From positions 434,001-498,000 of the forward strand of contig NZ_CP015749.1 in the NCBI RefSeq assembly GCF_001742145.1: a stretch of 64,000 nt of DNA. Reading direction: 5' to 3'. How positions within the stretch are numbered: the first letter of the stretch is position 1; every line of letters starts with the position of its first letter. This stretch comes from Pectobacterium parmentieri (GTDB taxonomy: Bacteria; Pseudomonadota; Gammaproteobacteria; Enterobacterales; Enterobacteriaceae). A program made the translations under genes and the position numbers. Positions 37,462 to 48,700 of the stretch are shown here, in pieces. Below the pieces are notes generated by a model. It had not been told where the DNA came from. It did not search any database and saw nothing but the letters and a program-made list of their open reading frames with translations.

Positions 37462-38631
37462 TTAACGTTCTCGCAGTGCTTCATTGACCTTGTTCAGCGG
37501 TTTAACCAAATAGTCTAAGACGCTTTTCTGTCCCGTTCTTATCTCAACGCTGGCGACCATGCCGGGTACGATGGGGAATTTTTCACCGGCCTTGTTGGTC
37601 AGTTCCGCCTGCGTGGTACGCACATAGACCCGATAGTAAAACTGGTCGCGCCTGACTTCGTCCTGAAGGGTATCCGGCGACACGCTTTCGACTTCGCCGG
37701 TTAAATTACCGTAGATGGAAGAATCATAGGCGGTGATTTTTACCGTGGCGGGCAAACCCGGCCGAATATAGGCAATATCACGTGGGTTGATGCGTGTTTC
37801 AATCAGCAACTGATCTTCCAGCGGTACGATCTCCATCAGTTTACCACCCGGTTGCAGCACGCCGCCGACGGTCGTGACCTGAATGTCTTTCACAATTCCG
37901 CGCACCGGTGAGGTGATGGTAGCACGCTTGAGCTGATCGGCTTTCCCGCTGACCACTTCCCGCTGCGCTTCCAGATCGGCGTTGTTTTTAACCTGTTCTT
38001 CTCGCGCCCGCACCGCATACTGGTTGCTGGCTTCGTCGATTTTGCCGCGGATTTCGCTAATCTGGCGGCGTAACCGGATCACTTCGACGGTGCTGGCGGC
38101 CCCGCGCTGCACCAACGGCTCCGTCATGCGTAGCTCCTGCTCGACCAGTCGCATAGACTGTTGCAGGTTGGCGATCGTTTCATCGCGATTGCGCAGGCGT
38201 GATTCATAAAGCTGACGTTCACGTGCGGCCAGTGCAGGCTCCTTCATGGTTTCCGCGCTGAATTTTAGCGGTTCGCCGCTGAGTTCGGCGTACAGACGTT
38301 CAGCAGACGCTCGCAGCGTCTGTACGCGGGAGAACGCTTCGCCGTAGACGGACTGAAAGCGGTTGATGTCCAACTGTGCCAATACCTGCCCTTTCTCGAC
38401 GACATTGCCCTGTTGCACGTACAACTGACCGATGATCCCGCCATCCAGGCTTTCAATCACCTGGGCGCGGGTCGAGGGCGTCACCTTGCCGGTCCCGACC
38501 GATACCTCATCCAGCACGGCGAATTTGGCCCAGACAAAAAAGACGACCAGCCCCAGCAGGCTGAGCCAGATAATGACGGATACGCGTCGACCCTGGCGTC
38601 TCAGGTCATCATGGATCGTGATGCTACTCAT
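37462..38631 (-). CDS. Type I secretion membrane fusion protein, HlyD/LapC family
   Basis: Periplasmic adaptor linking the inner-membrane ABC transporter to the outer-membrane TolC-like protein. The 389 residues show one N-terminal membrane anchor (about 20-42, VIIWLSLLGLVVFFVWAKF), a lipoyl/barrel part (GKVTPSTRAQVIESLDGGIIGQLYVQQG), a long alpha-helical hairpin with coiled coil (about 95-245), and the C-terminal half of the barrel with the HlyD-type SVSPDTLQDEVRRDQFYYRVYV segment. It is the last gene of the minus-strand unit adhesin-TolC-ABC-HlyD, 11 bases after the ABC gene. The partner is almost certainly the giant adhesin upstream. Confidence 0.92.
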   Translation of the reverse strand: MSSITIHDDLRRQGRRVSVIIWLSLLGLVVFFVWAKFAVLDEVSVGTGKVTPSTRAQVIESLDGGIIGQLYVQQGNVVEKGQVLAQLDINRFQSVYGEAFSRVQTLRASAERLYAELSGEPLKFSAETMKEPALAARERQLYESRLRNRDETIANLQQSMRLVEQELRMTEPLVQRGAASTVEVIRLRRQISEIRGKIDEASNQYAVRAREEQVKNNADLEAQREVVSGKADQLKRATITSPVRGIVKDIQVTTVGGVLQPGGKLMEIVPLEDQLLIETRINPRDIAYIRPGLPATVKITAYDSSIYGNLTGEVESVSPDTLQDEVRRDQFYYRVYVRTTQAELTNKAGEKFPIVPGMVASVEIRTGQKSVLDYLVKPLNKVNEALRER

Positions 38632-38642
38632 TATGCTTCCCC

Positions 38643-40781
38643 TTACGCCACGCTCTGTGCGGTCTCTGCTGGCTTGTTGATGGCCTTCAACATCTGGTCA
38701 CGCGGGCCATCTGCCACGATGCGTCCGCCATCCATGACAATCACGCGGTCAACCAGCTTGAGCAGTGCCGGCCGATGCGTCACGAGGACCAGCGTGCGGC
38801 CCGTGAGCCAATTGCTTAATTGGTTAATAACGTGACCTTCCAACTGTTCGTCCATGGATGCGGTAGGCTCATCCAGCAGCACAATCTGAGGATGGCGTAA
38901 CAGCATTCTGCTGAGCAGGATCATTTGCCGCTGCCCGCCGGATAAACCGCGCCCGCCTTCATGAATAATGCGATCCAGGCTGGCGGCATCCTGTTGGATC
39001 AGGCTGAGTGCGCCGCTAATGTGTAGCGCCTGCAACAGCTCTTGTTCAGTGGCATGCGGGTTGCCGAGCATCAGGTTTTGCCGCAGGCTACCGAAGAACA
39101 GGCGTGATTCCTGCGACAGGAAGCCCAATTGGCGGCGGACATCTACTGGATCGATCTGGCTGATATCCACGCCATCAATAATCACCTTGCCGCGCGTCGC
39201 GGTAGCCTGATTGGCAAGCAGCTTGAGCAGGGTGGATTTACCCGCACCGACCTTACCGAGCAGCGCCACTTTTTCGCCCGGTTTAATCTCCAGTTTGCCG
39301 ATCTGCAAGGCGGTATCGCCCTGCTCGGGATCGTAACTGTACTGCACGTTGTGGAGTTGGAAGTGCCCTTGAAGGATCGGGCAGTGCGCCATTTTTCCAT
39401 CTTCTGGCCGATCCAGCGGTTTTTGCAGCAAATCATCCAGCCCGGTCATGGCGGTTTTCGCGTGCTGCCAGCGGGAAAAGACCATCGTTAACTGCATGAG
39501 TGGGGCGATGGTGCGGGAAGAGAGCAGGCTACAGGCCACGAGCGTACCGGTGGTGATGTCGCCAGCCAGCACCAGATAGCTGCCGAACACCAGCATGCCG
39601 GCATAGGTTAACTGCTGGACGGTTGACGCCCAGCCGCTGAGCCGTGCTCCCCAAACGCGCTGTTTCATCCCGATGGAGGCGCTAACTTCGTGCGTCTGCT
39701 CCCACTGACGTTGAAAGTAAGGCTCCGCCTGTAACGCTTTGATGTCTTCGACCCCTTCAATCGACTCGACCAGTACCGCATTACGCAACGCGCTTTCGCG
39801 CATGCCTTCTTTAGCGAGTTTTGCCATCGGCCATTGCAGCATCAGGCCGGGGATCACAATCAGCGGGATCGCCAGCATAGGGATCAGCACCAGCGGCCCG
39901 CCGATCATCGCCATGATACCGAGAAACAGAAAGACGAACGGCATATCGGCGGCGGCACCGACGGTGGTTGAGGTCAGCAGTTCACGAACCTGATCGATTT
40001 CCCGCAGTTGCGAAATAAACGAGCCAGTGGACTTAGGCCGGGCCTCATTTTTTATCGCCAGCGCGCGAGCGAACAGCATCCCCGATACGTGCAAATCGAT
40101 GCTCTTGCCCATCAAATCGGAGACGACGGTGCGCGACAAACGGATGGCATACTCTAATGCCGCAGCCAGCAGCACGCCGAAAAACAGTACCCACAGCGTG
40201 GGAATTGACTGTGCCGGGATCACGCGGTCATACACCTGCATGGAGAACAGAATCCCTGCCAGCGCGAGCACGTTACCCACAATAGATGCCAGAGAGATCT
40301 CTCCGATCTGTCGTTTTGCGCCGCGAAAATGTTGCCAGAACCAGTGCTTGCGGTACGGTTTGACAAAGTCATCGATTCGGGTATCGCGACCACGCTCTGC
40401 GATGCCGACTAGCACGATAATGCCCTGACTGTGTTTGATGAGTTCGGTCAGTTCGGCTTCACGCCGAAGGTCGCCGCCGTCATTCAGCCAGTAGGTCGCG
40501 GTTCCCTCGTCATTTAATGATTCGATGACGATCACACTACCGTCATCGGTTTCCGCCAGCACGGGTAGCATCTTATTGCGCCAGCGGATTTTCTCCGTGT
40601 GTCGCAGGCTGATGGTTACCCCCATCAGGTGGCTGATTTGTTCTAACTGCCGGGCAATGGGCTGCTGTTCGTACCAGCGCATCTGCTGGCGCACCGACTG
40701 GGTATCGACCACTTGCCCATAGTGGGCGGCGGCGCGTGCCATCGCCGTAATCCAGATCTCAGTTTTGGTTGCTTGTGTCAT
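38643..40781 (-). CDS. Type I secretion ABC transporter, LapB family
   Basis: Inner-membrane permease fused to an ATPase that drives one-step export of the adhesin. The 712 residues comprise an N-terminal C39-like domain without the catalytic cysteine (about 1-130), six transmembrane helices (about 160-440), and a C-terminal ATPase: Walker A LLGKVGAGKSTLLK, signature LSGGQRQM, Walker B VLLDEPTASMDE and switch VTHRP. The inactive peptidase-like domain is the kind used to hold large unprocessed RTX or adhesin substrates. It is downstream of the outer-membrane gene by 27 bases and upstream of the membrane fusion protein. Confidence 0.93.
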   Translation of the reverse strand: MTQATKTEIWITAMARAAAHYGQVVDTQSVRQQMRWYEQQPIARQLEQISHLMGVTISLRHTEKIRWRNKMLPVLAETDDGSVIVIESLNDEGTATYWLNDGGDLRREAELTELIKHSQGIIVLVGIAERGRDTRIDDFVKPYRKHWFWQHFRGAKRQIGEISLASIVGNVLALAGILFSMQVYDRVIPAQSIPTLWVLFFGVLLAAALEYAIRLSRTVVSDLMGKSIDLHVSGMLFARALAIKNEARPKSTGSFISQLREIDQVRELLTSTTVGAAADMPFVFLFLGIMAMIGGPLVLIPMLAIPLIVIPGLMLQWPMAKLAKEGMRESALRNAVLVESIEGVEDIKALQAEPYFQRQWEQTHEVSASIGMKQRVWGARLSGWASTVQQLTYAGMLVFGSYLVLAGDITTGTLVACSLLSSRTIAPLMQLTMVFSRWQHAKTAMTGLDDLLQKPLDRPEDGKMAHCPILQGHFQLHNVQYSYDPEQGDTALQIGKLEIKPGEKVALLGKVGAGKSTLLKLLANQATATRGKVIIDGVDISQIDPVDVRRQLGFLSQESRLFFGSLRQNLMLGNPHATEQELLQALHISGALSLIQQDAASLDRIIHEGGRGLSGGQRQMILLSRMLLRHPQIVLLDEPTASMDEQLEGHVINQLSNWLTGRTLVLVTHRPALLKLVDRVIVMDGGRIVADGPRDQMLKAINKPAETAQSVA

Positions 40782-40808
40782 TCACATTCCTACCGATTCT
40801 TGCCTGTC

Positions 40809-42239
40809 TCACAGTGACGGTAACGTCTCGCCACTGGCTTGATAACGCTCAATACCCAGCATATCCAACAGGTTATCGACGGCAGCGGCATAGTTAACCG
40901 CCGCCTCCCAGCCGTCGTATAACGCACCGATACGTGAGGTTTCGGCCTGCAACACGTCTTGTTCGACGCTGAGCAGATCGTTCAGGCTGCGCTTGCTGAG
41001 TTTGTACTCATCCTGATAAACGTTGCGGGTGTAGGTCGCGCTGGTGATTTGCTGCTGGCTGGCTTTTTCACGCTGCTGCGCACCAATAAGGTCGGCATAG
41101 GCGGTTGAGGCTTTCTGGTTCATATCCAATTTTACCGCTTCAACTTCGGCCTGCGCCGCTTCACGCGTGCCTGACGCGGCATCAACGCGTGCACTGACAG
41201 CCCCGCCCTGATAAAGCGGAGCTTCCACAACCAGTTGCAACTGGTCATCCCAGTAATTACGCCGGTCGGTTTCATAGCGGGTACGGCCTGCCTGCACGGC
41301 AATGGTGGGCCAGTGCTGGGCTTCCGCCTGACGGATCCGCTGGCGCGAGGCCTCTTGTTTGGACTGCGCGCTTAACACCGCGTTACTTTGCTGGTAGGGG
41401 AGTGCTTTGAGCGTAATCTTTTGTTGCAGCAGCGCGCGGGGCAGATCGGGCAGGGCGGTGGGGATGACGCCAGTCAACACGCTGAGTTGTGCTAGTGAGG
41501 AACGCTCCAGCGCCCGGTATTGTTCCAGCGTTGCCTTCATGCCTGCAATACGGGTTTCTGCCTGCAAGATATCTGATTGCGTACTGAGACCAGCCTCGGA
41601 GCGGAGCGTAGCGATGTCTTTTACCTGACTGAGTGACGTGATATTGCGTTCTGCCGCCTGATTTAGTTCCTGATAGCGTTTGATTTTCAGGTAAGTGAGC
41701 AAGGTTTGCTGGCCGACCGTGGTCATGACGCCATAGAGTTGGTAGCGATAGGCATCTGACAGGCTGTGCTGCTCATCAATACTGCCGCCCGTCTTGCCAA
41801 AATCGTACAGGAGCTGTTTCAGCGTGATGCCCGCAGTGGAGTTGTTGCTCATCGTGCTGCTGGTATCACTTTGATCCGACCGGCCGACATTGCCGCTCAA
41901 ACCGATTTGCGGAAACCAGGCGCTTTGCGCCACGCGCAGATCGGCTTCACCGACGCGAATTTGCGCCGAAGCCTGGGCGATTTGCGGGTTGCGTGCGAAC
42001 GCACGAAGAATGGCTTGCTTGAGATCCAGGCTATCGACCTGTTGTTCTGTCGGCGCGGCAGACCAGTCAAATGCGACGGTCTGGGCGAGTAACGGTGAGC
42101 TATAGAAGGCTGCGAGGCTACCGCAGGCGAGTCCGAGCGCCAGCACATAACGCGGAGTGTGATGGCGTAATGTGTGAGTCAGAAAAGCGATATTGCGCAG
42201 AGAAAACGTCCCCCTGATAAAAAATGGTTTGTGCATCAA
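40809..42239 (-). CDS. TolC-family outer membrane channel, LapE-like
   Basis: Outer-membrane and periplasmic exit duct of a type I secretion system. The 476 residues include an unusually long N-terminal stretch before the signal-like hydrophobic part (YVLALGLACGSLAAFYSSPLLAQT, cut about residue 53), so a later start such as one near residue 30 is possible. The mature chain has the repeated coiled-coil pattern of TolC (for example ADLRVAQSAWFPQIGLSG and the matched half LIEQ-like AEAQHWPTIAVQAGR). It lies 482 bases behind the adhesin stop and ahead of the ABC gene. The gap contains the dispersed repeat copy B. Confidence 0.88.
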   Translation of the reverse strand: MMHKPFFIRGTFSLRNIAFLTHTLRHHTPRYVLALGLACGSLAAFYSSPLLAQTVAFDWSAAPTEQQVDSLDLKQAILRAFARNPQIAQASAQIRVGEADLRVAQSAWFPQIGLSGNVGRSDQSDTSSTMSNNSTAGITLKQLLYDFGKTGGSIDEQHSLSDAYRYQLYGVMTTVGQQTLLTYLKIKRYQELNQAAERNITSLSQVKDIATLRSEAGLSTQSDILQAETRIAGMKATLEQYRALERSSLAQLSVLTGVIPTALPDLPRALLQQKITLKALPYQQSNAVLSAQSKQEASRQRIRQAEAQHWPTIAVQAGRTRYETDRRNYWDDQLQLVVEAPLYQGGAVSARVDAASGTREAAQAEVEAVKLDMNQKASTAYADLIGAQQREKASQQQITSATYTRNVYQDEYKLSKRSLNDLLSVEQDVLQAETSRIGALYDGWEAAVNYAAAVDNLLDMLGIERYQASGETLPSL

Positions 42240-42360
42240 TGGCCCCTGTTTTCATTACTGTCTGTTTTAGTTCCTTTAAAAGAGGGAGAGGGCGCGCTGG
42301 CAAAATGCATTAATACCCCTTCCACTTTCCCTCTTCGTCATATTTCTATGCTGCTGTTAA

Positions 42361-42703
42361 GGCTGTTTCGTGCGCGATAATGCCGCTATTTTTATGCTAC
42401 CTCGTAGCACGCGCCCGACTCGGGACGGCTCAAACGCCGCTCGCCCCGAGACCCCAGGCTTTTGGCGGAAATTATGCCGCTGGCGCGGTTCCATCGGTGT
42501 TCATGAGCACGATTCGAGCCGTCAGTGACGCGTTTACTCGCCCCATAAATGGGGCTCGCCCTTCGGGCCAGCACAAGTGCTGTTCAAAAACGTCTCTGAC
42601 GTTTTTGTCCTACGCGGCACTGACTTTCGCGGCATCCATGCCGCTCACTCGGTGCTCATGCCTACCGCTGCATAATTTTTACGCCGGGTAACAGTAAAAC
42701 CTC
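42361..42703 (-). repeat. Dispersed intergenic repeat, copy B
   Basis: 343 bases filling most of the gap between the adhesin stop and the TolC-like gene, related in inverted orientation to 25417-25655. The core around 42387-42422 is nearly identical to copy A. Its stem (CTCGGGACG at 42419-42427 with CGCCCCGAG at 42442-42450) differs in sequence from copy A but keeps pairing. The middle part is longer than in copy A and includes further small inverted repeats such as AAAACGTC-TCT-GACGTTTT. Confidence 0.75.
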
Positions 42704-42721
42704 ATCATAAGAGGACTGTCG

Positions 42722-45700
42722 TTACACCATATTGACGAGCAGCCCTTGCTGCACCAGTACATCACCCAGATTGTTGGCACTGTCCAGCGATGAATGGTGG
42801 TAAACATCGAAGTGTTGGCCGTCAATATCGCGCTGGCCTACCGTGCTCCAGGCTCCTTCGCCTGGGATCAGATTCACCTTGCTGCCTTCGCCCCCAACGA
42901 TCAGCAGATCGTCTTCTGGTCGGTCGGTGACATTCAGGGCGCGGTCGAGATCCAGCGTGATGCTGTTGGTGCCGTTTTGGCCTAAATCGAAGATCTCCAC
43001 GTTGTCGATTTTCAGCCCCAGCGCGGTGAGATCCAGATTGAGTTCGTTGCCATCGAGAACCAGAGTATCGATGCCGTCACCCCCGTCGATATGGGTGAAA
43101 TCGAGCGTCGAGAGGGTAATGAGGTCATCACCCTCGCTGCCTTCGATCTCTGCCCCCGTTTGCACGCTGCCGTCGGCCAGATTGATGACAACGCCACCGA
43201 TGGCATACACGCTGTCCTCGATCTCGGTGCTGGCGTTATTATCAATGGGTTGCGTCTCGCTGAGCGTGGCCGCTGCCATTTTCGAGCTGACATGAAGGGG
43301 CTGTATATCGGTACTTTCCCCAGTATTGAGCTGTTCACTGGACAACGAAGCCACCTGAGCAAGGCTGCTATCGTCGGTATCCAGCGCCATCATGCTCATC
43401 AGCGGCAACCCAAGGACGATACCCGATGTCAAACCGGCAGAAACCCCAGTGAAATTACCCGCTTGATCGGTGACGGACGCTTCTACCGCCGTTCCCAACA
43501 GCGCGGTCAAAATCGCCCCCACGTTGAAAACGTTGATACCCAGCAGGGAACTGGTGAAATGCGCATTCCATTTGCCATCCGCACCGACTGTGCCCTGTAG
43601 CGTTTGGCCGAGCAGCGTGACGGTCACCTTGGTACCTTGTTGCACATAGCGTGATGTCCCGCTGACGGTGATACCGTTTGACAGCAGGCCAACGGTGTTG
43701 CCAATCAGCGATCCGACCGCATCAATCCCCAATAGCGGCAACTGGTGCGTTTTTACGATCACATTGCTGTTGGCGTTGTTGGTATTGCCATAGCGGTCAG
43801 TGACGGTGACACCCACGGTCAAATTGCCATCGGCAATGTTGAGCAGATTAGCGCTCGGTACGCTGATGCTCCAGGTGCCGTTACTGGCGACAGCCGCGCT
43901 GAGCACCAGCCCGCCTACGGTCAGTGTAACGCTACCGCCAGCCGCATTGGTCGTGGTTCCGCTGATGATCTGGTTGATGCCCGCTTCGGCCAGATTCAGG
44001 TAGCCGTCCCCACCAAACAGAGAGCCAAGGCTGACTGTTGGCAACGCGTGAACGCCCACGCCGACTGAAATCCCTGCGCTGGCACTTTTCCCTGCCGCGT
44101 TGGTCAACGACGCGCTGAGGGAGAGCGTACCGTCAGTCAGATTATTGAGATCGAGCGAAGGCAGGCTGACGGACCAACTGCCATTACTCTGTACCACGGC
44201 AGAATAGCTCTTGGTTCCCAACGAGATCTGAATGGTAGAACCTACCGCATTGGTACTGGTGCCGCTGATAACTTGACCCGCAGCGGCCTCGATCGCATTC
44301 AGTAGGCCGTCACCACCAAAGAGTGGATTGAGGGTCAGCGTTGGCTGAGCGTTAATTGCCACGTTTAATGCGCCCGTTCTCTCACCTATGTTACCCGCTG
44401 CATCCACCACTCGGACGCTAACGTTAGTTGCGCCATCGGTGAGGGCTTTCAGGTCGAGGCTTGGGATCGGCAGGCTCCAACTTCCGTTCGCGCCAATCGT
44501 CGTGGTGTAGCTTTTGCTGCCCAGCGTGACGTTGATCGCCGTACCGGCTGCTACATTGGCTGTCGTCCCACTGAGGGTTTGTGCGCTCAGCAGGCTGGAG
44601 AGATCCAGTATGCCGCCGTTGAACAACGGATTAAGGGTGATGGTTGGCGATAAGAGGGAGACATTGAGGCCAGCGCTGATGCCGTTGCTGTTGCCTGCCG
44701 GATCGGTCACCGTCGCACTGACGGTGAGGTTGCCGTTGGCCAGGCTGGACAGTTGCAATGGCGTGACGCTGGTGCTCCAGGTGCCATCATTACCAACGGT
44801 GGCGTTCAATGTCAGGGTGCCGATGCGTATTACCACTGACGATCCGGCGATAGCGTTGGTGGTAGTCCCGCTAATCGTTTGTGTCAGCGCAGCTTCCGCC
44901 GCATTGAGGAAGCCATCGCCACCAAACAGTGAACCCAGGCTAATCGTTGGCAGGTTTTTGGCAATAATATTGATGGCATTATTGACCGTGCCGATGTTAC
45001 CGGAGGCATTGGTGACGGATACGCCAAGCGTGGTGTTGCCATCAGCCAGCGCACTCAGATCGGACGGTTGCAGCGTCAAGCTGAACGCGCCGCCTGCCCC
45101 GACGGTAGACAGGAAGGTTTTACTGCCAAGAGTCACGGTAACCTGCGATCCCACGGCTGCGTTGGTAACCACACCGCCGATCGTTTGCGCCACTAACGCT
45201 TCTGCCGCGTTGATGAAGCCATCGCCGCCAAATATCGGATTCAGCGTAATCACCGGCTGTGCGAAATCGAACTTGATACCCGCACCGGCATTGGCGCTAT
45301 TGCCTACGCTATCTGTCGCGGTCGCGGTCACGGTGAAGTCACCGCTACCCAACCCTTGCAGCACACCCAGTACGCTTGGAGTGACGGCAACGCTCCATTT
45401 ACCGTCTGTGCCAACGGTAGCCGTAGCGATTTGTGAACCCGCAATGCTCAGCGTAATGGTTCTGCCCGCCAGTCCGGTGGCGCTGCCGCTGAGAGGTTGA
45501 TTGACCAACAGGTCGGGCAGGTTGAGCACGCTATCACCAAAGACCGGATTGAGTGTAATGCTCGGTAGATTTTTGATGATTGTTGGCACGTTAACGATCT
45601 GGCTGGCGGTATTACCCGCGTGGTCGGTGACCGCGATGCCCAGCGCTAAGGTGCCATCCTGCAAGGCTTGCAAAGCAAGGGCGGGAACAGACAGGCTCCA

Positions 45701-48700
45701 GACACCGCCAGCGCCGACGGTAATACCGGCATAAATCGTGTTACCCAGCGTCACGGTGACACTCGCGCCCGCCGCGATATTCACATTGCTGACCACGCCG
45801 CTGATGATTTGGCTGGTCGTGACGTCCGCCGCATTCAATGCGCCATCCGTGAAGGCCAAAACAGAATCAATGACCGGCAGGGATTTCAGTACGTCAACGT
45901 TGACCAGTTGATTTTTCACGTTACCGTGTGAATCGATGATATCGACGTTAACCTGTAACAGCCCGTTATTTAACCCGTTGAATAATGTCGAAGGAAGCGA
46001 AACGCTCCAGGCACCGTTGGCACCCACGGTGCCTTCCACCGTGGTGCCCAGCACGGTGACCTGGACTTTCGCGCCCAGCGTGTCCCCCGTTGCGTTACCG
46101 CTGATGACCTGCGTCACCAGCGATTCGGCCAGGTTGAGGATGCCATCATTACCGAAGATATCGTTAATACCGGCGCCGAGCGTTTTATTGAGTGCAACGT
46201 CCAGCGTGGCATCAACGTGTGTGGTGTTGCCGGAGGCATCGGTCAGCGTTACGCCGATGACCTGTACCCCGTCTGCCAGGCTTTGCAAATCGACAGACAA
46301 CACGGGGATGGTCCAGGTTCCATTAGGGCCGACGGTGGTTGTGCCCGTTAGGGGGCCTGCGGTGAGCGTCACGGTGGCACCTATTTCACCCGTCCCGGTA
46401 ATCGCCCCGCCAGCCAGCGCCTCAGCCAGCGTCAGAATATTGTCATCGAACAGCGTGACGCTGAGTAGCGGAATGGCGGTATCGACGGTAACGACCTGCG
46501 TATCCGTTGTGGCATTTCCCGCTTTATCGGTGAGTGTTGCCGTAATGGTGTGGCTGCCGTCGGCTAGCAGTGCCAGATCGGCGGCTGGCACATTAACCGT
46601 CCAGTTTCCTGTCACGGAAACCTGTGCGCTGTAGGTTTCCCCATTCAGGCTAATCGAGACAATTTGCCCGGCATCTTCCAGTGATGCTGTACCGGTAATC
46701 GCCTGTGCCGTGCTCATGTCCGTGGCGTTGAGCACGTTGTCCGACGCAAAGGTGAGGATGTCCAGTGTAGGGGCTACCGTATCGACCAGTACCGTTTTGG
46801 TGCTGGTTATTGTCGGGACTGCCGTCACTCTTGCCGTGACACTAGTATCACCGTTTGTTGTGAAGTAAGTACTGGCGGAAATGGTGATTTCCCATACGCC
46901 ACTGGCATTGGCGGTGGTGAAGAGCGGGACTCCCCCAATTAACACGGTTATTGGGGTCATGGGCGGAAGACTAGTAACTCGCCCAGATAGGGTGACATTA
47001 CCGTTTATCTCAGCCGCGTTGATAATATCGTCACCTGCGATGGGGTCGATCACCATCGTCATTGAAGGTTGCGTCAAGTTGACATCGAATCCTACACTGG
47101 CTTGCACTGCTGGATTGCCCGCTTTATCTGTCGCATCGGCGGTGATGATGTACTGCATATTCGCCAGAACTTGTAGCGCGGCAGAAGGGATGTTCACGCT
47201 CCAGGTGCCGTCTGCGAGAATTTTTGCCGTATAATCGACGTTATTCAACCAGATGGTCACGTTTTGTCCCACTTCTAATCCAGTGGATGTCCCGCTGACC
47301 GTCTGTGTGGTGTGACTTTCCGCGTAGTCGAGGCCATCCGGTCCAGCAAATGCGTTAATTGTAAGTGTGGGGGCGGTTTGTACTGCGAGGATCGCCTGAG
47401 AGTTTAATGTCCCAGTGTTGCCTACGCTATCTGTTGCCGTAATGCTGATAGTGTGCGTACCGTCGGCAAGATCGGCAAGCTGAGCTGTCGTCAGCTCTGC
47501 GGTCCATGTTTCTCCACTCCGCTGTACGACAAGCGGTTGCCCTCCAAATGTGACGTTCACGCTCACTGCGTCACCTGCACTACCACTTAACGTTCTGCCC
47601 GCCAGCGTTGCAGCTTCAGCGATACTCAGATAACCATCGCCAAACGGCGTATTGAGTGTAATGGCCGGTGGAGTGAAATCGCTGGTAAAGGTTATGGGGG
47701 TGGAGCCTGTGTTGCCAGCGGCATCGACGGCCGTTACCGTGATGGTGTGCTGACCATCAACCAGTGAGTTCAACGCATTCGGTGGCAGCGTAACGGACCA
47801 GTTGCCATTGATATCCGTTTCTGCGGCGTAGCGAATGCCGTTGAGGTCGATCTCCAGTTTTACCCCTTGTCCACTGCCGCTAACCTGCGTGCGGCCGGAG
47901 AAGAACAGCGTTGATGCGGCTTCGGCGCTATTCAGGGTGCTATCTATGCCAAACGGCTGCACCTCCACAATCGGGGAAGGCAGAGTTAATGCCGCACTGA
48001 TATCGCGTGGGGTGCTGGTATTCGTATTGCCTACCCGGTCGGTGACGGTGACGGCAAGGCTGTAATTGCCTTCGGTGAAGATGGCTAAATCAGCAGGGGA
48101 CAGATCTCTGGACCAACTGCCGAGCCCGTCAGCGGTGGCGGTAAAGGTGGTTTCTGCCAGCGTGGTTTTATTGATTAGCGTGATGATCACATTCTGACCC
48201 ACGCCGGTAATACCGGTTTTACCCGTTAAGCTCTGGATAGTCAGAATTTCGGTGGCGTTAAGAATGCCATCGCCAAAAGGCAGGTTCAGCGTTGCCGCAG
48301 GCAGCGTGGTTGTCAGAATATCTGCCGTGGCTGATGCAGAACTGGTGTTGCCTACCGCATCAGTGACGGTGACCGAGAAGGTGGCTGTGCCATCCGGCAT
48401 GTTGATCAGTGTGGCGCTATCTAGCGACAGCGACCAACTGCCATCGGCATTCACGGTAGCCTGGGTGCTGGTGCCGTTAATACTGACCGACACGGTTTGC
48501 CCCACGTTGCTGGTGAGCCCCGTTTGCCCGGATAGTGTCCCGCCCGGCAGCGCATCAGCCAGACTCAGTTTGCCATCGCCGAACGGAGTATCCAGCGTTG
48601 CGACAGGCACGCCCACAATCACGCTGGTGAACGTCTTGCTGCCTATTCCCGTATTGCCGGCGTGGTCAGTCACGGTCACGGTGATAGTGTGTGTACCATC

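Noticed and set aside
44514..45500. 328-residue frame (and others) opposite the adhesin
   Set aside because: The repeats of the adhesin keep the opposite strand open in one frame. The composition simply mirrors the repeats, with no ribosome site or family motif.
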